Assembly (NCBI GenBank): GCA_018499965.2
Contig: JAHBAS020000006.1
Span: 31,559-95,558 of the forward strand
DNA length: 64,000 nt
DNA from: Candidatus Uhrbacteria bacterium
GTDB taxonomy: Bacteria; Patescibacteriota; Patescibacteriia; 2-12-FULL-60-25
Direction of reading: 5' to 3'
Shown here piece by piece: positions 57,453 through 64,000 of this stretch. Below the pieces are notes generated by a model. It had not been told where the DNA came from. It ran no database searches and saw only the letters and a program-made list of their open reading frames with translations. Every line of letters starts with the position of its first letter. Position 1 is the first letter of the stretch. The position numbers were made by a program, and so were the translations under genes.

Positions 57453-57998
57453 CTATTTGCACTCCGCCGTTGGAGCAGGGAAGGATGGGTTACCATGCTT
57501 CACCCACGCGCCATTCTGGCAGATCCAATCATCTTCGCCTGAAAGCCCTCGAAGGCTTGCGATGCCGAGGATGAGAAGGAGAATGCCAACGGCAATAGTG
57601 TAGATCGTTTTTTTATCCGAGAATTTGAATTGGTTGTAGAAACGGAAAATAACGGAGTAGAGAATCATTAGGAGACAGACGGCGAAAGCGATAACCCTGC
57701 CCATAGGCTCGTAGGAGGGATTGTAATCACGGGCGGCATAGAGGGCGAACATCGCGATCACGCCAATCCAAGAGAAAATTTGCATGGCTAAAAAGGCCGC
57801 CTTTCCTGCCGTGGCATAATCGCGCTCATCGGCGATCACTTCTTTGACCCGTCGACGGAGTGCGATGAGCAGGAGTGAGCTCACGACAACCGTAATAAGA
57901 GGGATGTAAAAGTTTCGGTACACCATGGACTGGCTTATGATCATGGCGATCACGAACACGAGAGCCAGGCGAATTTGCGTATAGCGTTTAATGGTCAT
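57453..57998 (-). CDS. Four-TM membrane protein, DUF2178-like
   Basis: Start ATGACCATTAAACGC at 57998; four hydrophobic segments; upstream of the XRE gene. Confidence 0.65.
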   Translation of the reverse strand: MTIKRYTQIRLALVFVIAMIISQSMVYRNFYIPLITVVVSSLLLIALRRRVKEVIADERDYATAGKAAFLAMQIFSWIGVIAMFALYAARDYNPSYEPMGRVIAFAVCLLMILYSVIFRFYNQFKFSDKKTIYTIAVGILLLILGIASLRGLSGEDDWICQNGAWVKHGNPSFPAPTAECK

Positions 57999-58095
57999 AA
58001 TGTTAGAAATAAGTAACGATACGATGATGTTAGAATAATATAACAAAGTCGTCAAGGGTATAGAGAGGGTGGCGGCTTTGGGATGTGTGTATGAC

Positions 58096-58124
58096 TTGAC
58101 ATTTTGCCTATTTTCAGGTATTTT
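58096..58124 (+). promoter_or_regulatory. Putative promoter
   Basis: TTGACA-17-TATTTT. Confidence 0.5.
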
Positions 58125-58183
58125 CTTTTCGCCATTGTGGTTCAAAGGGCGATCATGCCTTTTGATGGGAGAGGTTTCGTACC

Positions 58184-58933
58184 GTGACAACAAATATTCA
58201 TAAAGCCTTGTTTGTTGGTTTTGCCGTGATCATCGTCCTCCTTTTGATCAAAGATAAGGACGAAGATTCCAATGCAACGAGTTCGGACACGACATCGTCA
58301 TACGTCGCTCCGACGCGTGAACAGTCGCCCTCACCTGTTGTTCAGGAAGCGACTTCGCCACCCGCGGCGCCCGAGCCTGAAGTTGCTCAACCCGTAGAGC
58401 CTCCAAAAGAGGAGCCCGCGCCTCGTCAGGTTGTTGCGGCCCGTCGTTGCTACATCGAGGCTCATGCCGAAGGTGTGGAGATCCGTGCAAAGCAAAGCGC
58501 GTTGGAAAAGGACTGTCAGACGGGCCAGCCGCTGCATCCAGAAGAGTATCAAGCGTTCATGAATTGGCTCGGCGAAATGTCGGCCCATGTGGCGCAAGTC
58601 AACCAGCAACGTGCTGCAGCTCGACAAGCGCAAGCGCCGCAGCAGCAGGTCTACGTTCAGCGACAAGCGGCTCAAGTTCCGATGAATCAGCCTGTGCAAG
58701 GACCTGTCATGCACGGAGGCGTTCTCGAGGGAATGCCGATCATGGATGGCCAGGATCCCTATGCGGCGCAAGCAGAATGGGATCAGCAGCGGAATGCAGG
58801 CGAGGCTGCGCAGCATCAACGGGATATGGGAAGGCTTCACAATGAAGGCGTGTATCAGTGCCGCAAGGTCTGCCATATGAATTTGGATCCGAATCAAGAC
58901 GTCAGTCTGTGTTTGGCACGCTGCGGTTCGTAG
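58184..58933 (+). CDS. Single-TM protein with Pro/Ala and Gln-rich regions
   Basis: GTG start after GGGAGAGG; FVGFAVIIVLLLI; Pro/Glu linker; C-terminal CRKVCHMNLDPNQDVSLCLARC. Confidence 0.65.
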   Translation: MTTNIHKALFVGFAVIIVLLLIKDKDEDSNATSSDTTSSYVAPTREQSPSPVVQEATSPPAAPEPEVAQPVEPPKEEPAPRQVVAARRCYIEAHAEGVEIRAKQSALEKDCQTGQPLHPEEYQAFMNWLGEMSAHVAQVNQQRAAARQAQAPQQQVYVQRQAAQVPMNQPVQGPVMHGGVLEGMPIMDGQDPYAAQAEWDQQRNAGEAAQHQRDMGRLHNEGVYQCRKVCHMNLDPNQDVSLCLARCGS

Positions 58934-59079
58934 CAACAGGTCGTTCGTTTTTATGCGTTATCCTGTGACCGATCTGGTCACGAGAGAGACTCCTTTGCTC
59001 AGGGGAGTCTCTTTCTATTTATAGACAAATCAGACGCCCGGTGATGCCGGGCGTCTGATGATCTGCGGAGTATCGTTGT

Positions 59080-60954
59080 TTAGTATCGCATGCGTCCATT
59101 AAAGACCCTGAAAGTACGTTCCGAAATATCACCGGTTTCAACGAGGAAAAACGCGTCTCCATAACTCACGACCGTGCTCGTGGCTGGCGTTTCTTCATCG
59201 CGCAGGTCTTCTTGTTCTTGGAAGCGTTCATACTCGGCTTCGGTAGTCGGGTGATACGCGATCACGTGTGCGTATGGGTGTTCTCCGGTGATCGTCGGCT
59301 TGCCGGAGTAGAGCATCGTGCTGTCGTCCGAAGAGGTGAGGATGAGCTTCGTCGTGTCTCCGAGGATTCCGGTTGATCGATTCTGCATTTCGAGGGCTGC
59401 GGATCCAGTCGTGAGCGTTTGGGCATGCAACGAAGCGCGATCAAGCGTGATGGAAATTGCCGTTGCCTTTCCGGATAAGACCATGCTCGCATCATCAAAG
59501 AGTGAAGCGGTGACGACTTGTCCTTGGAGATCTTGCCAATCGATTTCCGCTCCGTTTTCTGCATGGATCTTTGGGTTGTTCCGAAGATTTCCTTTGATGC
59601 TGATTCGTGCGTTCTTCGTCGCTTCAATAGCTTGCAGCGTGTCCGCATCCACGGTGATCGTCACGGGATCCATATCACATCCGAGGCATCGCCCGTCGTC
59701 TTCCTGCGTTTCCTTTGGACGAATGGTGAGCGTATGGTTTTCCGTTTTAATGTCCATACCTTCAAGATCAACCCGTCGTCCTTTTACCGTGGCCTGCGTG
59801 CTGGTTCCGGCGCGCAAGATCATGCGCATATCCGATCCGGAAACCGCGAGCGTGGTGATGTCTGAAAAAGGAATGACGCGTTGTTCGGTTTGGAGCAGGG
59901 GATGCGCAAGATAGGTCGCGCGAAGTTCTGGAACGTAACGGAGCCCGAGCGCGCAGCACGTAATGCCTGAAAGCATCCATACACCAACGAGAATGGAACC
60001 GATCGCAAACGTCATCACTGGCTTGCGACGGATCAATGCGATGCCTCCAAGTAAAAAGAAGAGCGCAGGAAGGGCCAGGGAAAGGAATCCGGTAACCGCG
60101 ATCCACATGAATGGAATGCTTTGTGTCAGCTCCCTGATCGGGATATGCGCGATTTTATACGGAGCATTGATATTCAACATCGCGTAGAGCGCGGCAATGC
60201 CAAGGCCCGCCACGGCGATCATCGATCCGATGATGAGGAGCGATCCAAAAAGGATGCGCAATGCGGGCAACATCCATCGCCAGATTTTTTGGATCGCTCC
60301 AAAGAAGGCTCGAAGGAGTTGAAAGGGGATCTCGAGGATTTTTTGAAACGTGGATTGGGCTTTTTGAACGCCTTTATGCTGCGTCATGCGTTCGAGCGCG
60401 CTGAGCGTGGGCGCTTGGCCACGCATTTCCAATTTCTGATTCGGCGTTTCGGCTCGTGGCATGGCGATCCAGAGGATGATGTAGAGCACGAACGCGAATC
60501 CGCCGGTGAGGGTGAAGGCGATGAAGAGAACTCGAATGAGAACCGGATCAACGTCGAAGTACGTGGCGATTCCGGAAGCGACGCCCGCGATCACGGCATT
60601 GTCCATGTCTCGATAGAGCTTTCGTTTTACGCGCGTTTCCGGTTCCGCGTTCGTCTTTGTCTCTTGCTGCGCCTTCGACTCCTCGCCGATCGCATCATCG
60701 AAATCTTTTGCGGTTCCCATCACGCCGATGAGCGTATCCACGTCTTCAATCGTGATCACGTTTTTATATTCCGTGATCGTTGATTGGAGTTTTTCGGCGA
60801 TGCTCGCTTCAATGTCCGTAACGACTTCTTCCACGTTCGCTCCGGATCCGAAGTGATTTTTAATGTCTTGCAAATAGTTGCTCAAGCGTTCATGCGCCTC
60901 TTCCTCGATGAGGAAGTTGCGGCCATGGATGTTTACGGAAATCGTTTTCTTCAT
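59080..60954 (-). CDS. PspC-domain membrane protein with C-terminal beta-helix-like (DUF2807-like) region
   Basis: KRKLYRDMDNAVIAGVASGIATYFDVDPVLIRVLFIAFTLTGGFAFVLYIILWIAMP; C-terminal repetitive beta region. Confidence 0.85.
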   Translation of the reverse strand: MKKTISVNIHGRNFLIEEEAHERLSNYLQDIKNHFGSGANVEEVVTDIEASIAEKLQSTITEYKNVITIEDVDTLIGVMGTAKDFDDAIGEESKAQQETKTNAEPETRVKRKLYRDMDNAVIAGVASGIATYFDVDPVLIRVLFIAFTLTGGFAFVLYIILWIAMPRAETPNQKLEMRGQAPTLSALERMTQHKGVQKAQSTFQKILEIPFQLLRAFFGAIQKIWRWMLPALRILFGSLLIIGSMIAVAGLGIAALYAMLNINAPYKIAHIPIRELTQSIPFMWIAVTGFLSLALPALFFLLGGIALIRRKPVMTFAIGSILVGVWMLSGITCCALGLRYVPELRATYLAHPLLQTEQRVIPFSDITTLAVSGSDMRMILRAGTSTQATVKGRRVDLEGMDIKTENHTLTIRPKETQEDDGRCLGCDMDPVTITVDADTLQAIEATKNARISIKGNLRNNPKIHAENGAEIDWQDLQGQVVTASLFDDASMVLSGKATAISITLDRASLHAQTLTTGSAALEMQNRSTGILGDTTKLILTSSDDSTMLYSGKPTITGEHPYAHVIAYHPTTEAEYERFQEQEDLRDEETPATSTVVSYGDAFFLVETGDISERTFRVFNGRMRY

Positions 60955-60957
60955 AGA

Positions 60958-61308
60958 TTAGGTGTTTTGGAGTTGGTGGATGGCATGTTCGAGGTTTTGC
61001 CACTGTTCTTTGCAGCTCGTGAGGAACCGTTCGCCTTTCGCGGTGAGTGAATAGTACTTTCGCGGCGGCCCGGCTTTGCTTTCTTCCCAGTCGTACGTCA
61101 GGAGGTCGGCATTCTTTAATCGGGAGAGCAGGGGATAGATCGTGCCTTCCACAACCGTGAGCTGCACGTCTTTGAGGCTCTCGATGATTTCGTTCGCGTA
61201 GGTCTTGCGCTTCGCGATCACAAGCAGAATGGCGAATTCAAGCACGCCTTTGCGCATTTGCGCCTCGGCATTGTCGAGCGTTTTTTGCAGGTGGTTTTCT
61301 GCGGACAT
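60958..61308 (-). CDS. PadR-family transcriptional regulator
   Basis: RKGVLEFAILLVIAKRKTYANEIIESLKDVQLTVVEGTIYPLLSRLKNADLLTYDWEESKAGPPRKYYSLTAKGE. Earlier ORF start precludes the inferred TSS. Confidence 0.92.
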   Translation of the reverse strand: MSAENHLQKTLDNAEAQMRKGVLEFAILLVIAKRKTYANEIIESLKDVQLTVVEGTIYPLLSRLKNADLLTYDWEESKAGPPRKYYSLTAKGERFLTSCKEQWQNLEHAIHQLQNT

Positions 61309-61323
61309 AGGCATGATTGGGCT

Positions 61324-61358
61324 ACTATAATACATGCTACCTTTTTATGCAAGGTAGC
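61324..61358 (-). promoter_or_regulatory. Promoter with overlapping operator of the padR-pspC operon
   Basis: Minus: TTGCAT-17-TATAGT; inverted repeat GCTACCTT-N7-AAGGTAGC (61336-61358). Confidence 0.7.
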
Positions 61359-61505
61359 GGAGAGATTTTATAATATAGAGCATTTCACAGAAAATACATG
61401 TTCGCGTCGTGTCCATCCTGATTTTTCTGTGTATATCTTCTTTTTTCGCTTAACGGTGCGGGCTTGCGTGGGAAATTTGTGAATGGTACTGACTGTATGG
61501 TTATT

Positions 61506-62186
61506 ATGAATACTCTACGAATCAGTTCTCTTGTCGTCGCTTGCGCGCTCGTACTCGCCGGTGGCATCGCATATTATCGATATGCAGCGCGTGAACCCGC
61601 GTCTCCCAAAATCGTCGCCATCCAAGGGTCGAATGATTCGCAAGTCAGTGCATCGTCTACGGTAGAAAGTCTTGATACGTCAAATTGGAAAACGTTTCGG
61701 AATGAACAGATGGGGTTTGAGATGAAATATCCGGATTCGTGGGAAGTTGAGGCAGAACGTCTCGATGGTTCTATAGGAACGTCATCCTCGTCAACGTTGG
61801 CATCTAGGCGATCATTAAGTTTTAAACGAAAGGGGGAAGGATATATGGATACGGATTCCCTCAGGTTCTCCATGGATGTCATTGATTCAAGTCTTCATCC
61901 GAAAATCTTTCAAGAAACGTATGGGAATGAATTGCCAAATTATGGAACCGTTTTATCTTTAGCAGAATTTCAATCTACCATTGAATTGATGGATGATGCT
62001 AAACCTACTTTTATAGAATCAAAAAATGATGTTCCGGGATATTGGGTTTACAATCAAACAATTCTCTTAAAGATCGAGGGTCGTTATTTCTTGGCTTGGA
62101 TGATTGCAACAGGTTCGGAAAAAGAAGTCGTTTCTAAGCACATCGTCGAATTTCGAGATGTCCTGAAATCTTTTAAGTCAAGATAG
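61506..62186 (+). CDS. Membrane-anchored hypothetical protein
   Basis: MNTLRISSLVVACALVLAGGIAYY; FRNEQMGFEMKYPDSWEVE. Confidence 0.6.
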   Translation: MNTLRISSLVVACALVLAGGIAYYRYAAREPASPKIVAIQGSNDSQVSASSTVESLDTSNWKTFRNEQMGFEMKYPDSWEVEAERLDGSIGTSSSSTLASRRSLSFKRKGEGYMDTDSLRFSMDVIDSSLHPKIFQETYGNELPNYGTVLSLAEFQSTIELMDDAKPTFIESKNDVPGYWVYNQTILLKIEGRYFLAWMIATGSEKEVVSKHIVEFRDVLKSFKSR

Positions 62187-62305
62187 CGTTTTTTCCTTGT
62201 TTCTTGGGCTGCTTGAGATGCATACTAGGCAGCCCTTAGAACGAGGAACGTTCTTTCGACAATTACAGAGCATATCGCGTGTATCGCGATGGAAAGTGAA
62301 ATAAA

Positions 62306-64000
62306 ATGTTATCTACTCGTACATTAAGTTTGGTTGCATTGTTAACGGTTGGCGGTTGTGCGGAACGAATGGCGTTCAACGAAAGCAGTTCAATTTCTTT
62401 GAGCGCTGAAGCATTAACGTGCAATCCAAGCAATTCGGATACATGTTGTGAAAAAACGAAGGAGGTCTGTATAGATCCAAAAACAAATAAGGAATTTGTG
62501 TATGGAGACGTGGTAGCTAGTTATTTTGGCTATGATGCAAAATCGAACGGAGCCTGTACTGGAAGTGTTTCCGGTGAGCATCAGTGTGCTCAATTCGCGA
62601 AAAATTTCTATATAGGCGTCTTAAATCACGCATCCTGCGTCGGTGAAGCTTCTACGTGTTCTGGATTTACGCAAAAGTGGTCTCCGAAGGTGAATGGAGT
62701 GTACACAAATGCGGCCCTGAGCGTTGAAGAAAGTTACCCTAATGACGAAGATCCGCTTTTCATTTTTCGATCCTCAAATAAGGGTTGGAATAGCCTTAGT
62801 GAGCCGCCTCGTGATACGGATATCCTTGTATTCGAGAACGGAAACGCAGGACACTTTGTGATTGCAAGTGGAGCGACTGACACCTCGGATGCTTCTCTTA
62901 CAGAGATGGAGATTCCGATTATTGAGGAAAATGTGGCTATCCTCTCGGATAAGAATAATGGTCCTGGAGGGACTTGCCATCATCGCATCCTTGTTGGCGA
63001 TAAGAGCGGTGACACGTGGAATGTGAAATCTGGAATCGGAGAAAGTTATAAATATACGGGTTTCATCCGTCATAATCTTGCTGGAATTTTTGAAAGCATC
63101 GGTTGGAATAAGCAGGATGGCATAAGCGCTCTTTTTCGAGCGAAGTATATTAAGCACGAGACGAAGCTTGGTTGGGCCTTTAGGGATAATAAAGGCAGCT
63201 TGTTCGTTCACGATGTTCATGGCGTAAAGCTACAGAACTTCGTAAATACGAATGCTGAAAATCGTTTCGGGACGGATGGTCAAACTGCACTCGCTCTTTC
63301 ATCGGATCGTAAAAATGTCCATCTCTTAAAAGAGGGGTTCTGGGGAGCGTATAAATGCATCCCAGATTCTAATCAAAAAGCGATGGGTGGCGCAGAGTAT
63401 CTCGGTGCTCCAAAGACCGATGAACTCGTTGGACGTATTGATGGGAATTGTCAGGTCATTGCTGATCCGAATGTTCCTCTTGTTACGTATCAACAATTCG
63501 AAAAAGGTTGTCTTTGGTGGCGTGATGCTGTTGATGGAAAAGTTCATATCCATCTTTACAGCGGAAGCTCCATTAATGCAGAAAAGGCAACAAAATGTGG
63601 TATCCAGGTAGAAAACAATCCGCCGTCTGCGAATTGCGTTGATGATTGTTCGCCTGGAACGCAGCGTTGTTATGATTCCAATCGATTGCAGATTTGTGGT
63701 CATCCGGGAACGGATAGTTGCTATCATTGGTTGATGCTTTCTTGTGGTGGAGGAACGGTATGCATACAGAACGAATGTGCTATTCCGTCAGCATCGACCG
63801 TAAGTTGCGATCCAATGATCGCAGAACCGTGCACCTGTTCAACGGGTGTAACGGGTAAGCGTTGGTGGCGCGCGGATTGCTCGGGGTATAACGAGTGTAT
63901 CTGTGCCGCATCGACGGCTGCTGTGTCGTCCGTAACTGGAACTGGCGGAACGAGTTCCGTGACGAGTGCGAATCCATCAATGGGTGGATACGTCTCCTCG
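62306..64000 (+). CDS. CHAP-domain lipoprotein (partial; runs off window), absent from the ORF track
   Basis: MLSTRTLSLVALLTVGGCAERM lipobox; SGEHQCAQFAKNFY...DILVFENGNAGHFVIASG Cys/His CHAP motifs; Cys-rich region; GTGGTSSVTSANPSMGG linker at the edge. Confidence 0.75.
   Translation, partial: MLSTRTLSLVALLTVGGCAERMAFNESSSISLSAEALTCNPSNSDTCCEKTKEVCIDPKTNKEFVYGDVVASYFGYDAKSNGACTGSVSGEHQCAQFAKNFYIGVLNHASCVGEASTCSGFTQKWSPKVNGVYTNAALSVEESYPNDEDPLFIFRSSNKGWNSLSEPPRDTDILVFENGNAGHFVIASGATDTSDASLTEMEIPIIEENVAILSDKNNGPGGTCHHRILVGDKSGDTWNVKSGIGESYKYTGFIRHNLAGIFESIGWNKQDGISALFRAKYIKHETKLGWAFRDNKGSLFVHDVHGVKLQNFVNTNAENRFGTDGQTALALSSDRKNVHLLKEGFWGAYKCIPDSNQKAMGGAEYLGAPKTDELVGRIDGNCQVIADPNVPLVTYQQFEKGCLWWRDAVDGKVHIHLYSGSSINAEKATKCGIQVENNPPSANCVDDCSPGTQRCYDSNRLQICGHPGTDSCYHWLMLSCGGGTVCIQNECAIPSASTVSCDPMIAEPCTCSTGVTGKRWWRADCSGYNECICAASTAAVSSVTGTGGTSSVTSANPSMGGYVSS

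Overview
Bacterial chromosome segment with a standard-code appearance. TAA, TAG and TGA all end apparently intact genes. The gene content (PrgI/VirB4/VirB6-like cluster, many lipoproteins with low-complexity linkers, standalone PurM homolog, GAD-less AspRS, truncated Rel) suggests a Patescibacteria/CPR-type organism; that assignment is inference. Recognisable housekeeping genes: recO, aspS, scpA/scpB, D-Ala-D-Ala carboxypeptidase, typA, parA/parB, rel, topA, dprA, pth, der, an LCP-family gene and comF. There are five tRNAs: fMet, an elongator-type CAT, Leu-CAA, Ser-TGA and Arg-GCG. Accessory content: a T4SS-like block (38.4-47.9 kb), a GH44-like secreted glycosidase, a tandem-rhodanese + phosphotransferase pair, an M16 protease, a DUF362 protein, a PadR/PspC operon and a CHAP-domain lipoprotein running off the right edge. 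Most notable: (1) an approximately 0.7 kb ORF-poor interval (55.74-56.44 kb) with two adjacent putative structured RNAs, one of which can form two mutually exclusive helices; (2) an in-frame TAG inside a purM homolog; (3) a +1 frame change at a T8 tract in a membrane/Cys-rich gene; (4) an initiator tRNA with C33 and a non-GGG anticodon stem; (5) an unannotated 56-aa basic protein behind a promoter-hairpin-RBS leader; (6) two dispersed intergenic repeat families. No database search was run; all family names come from motif recognition.
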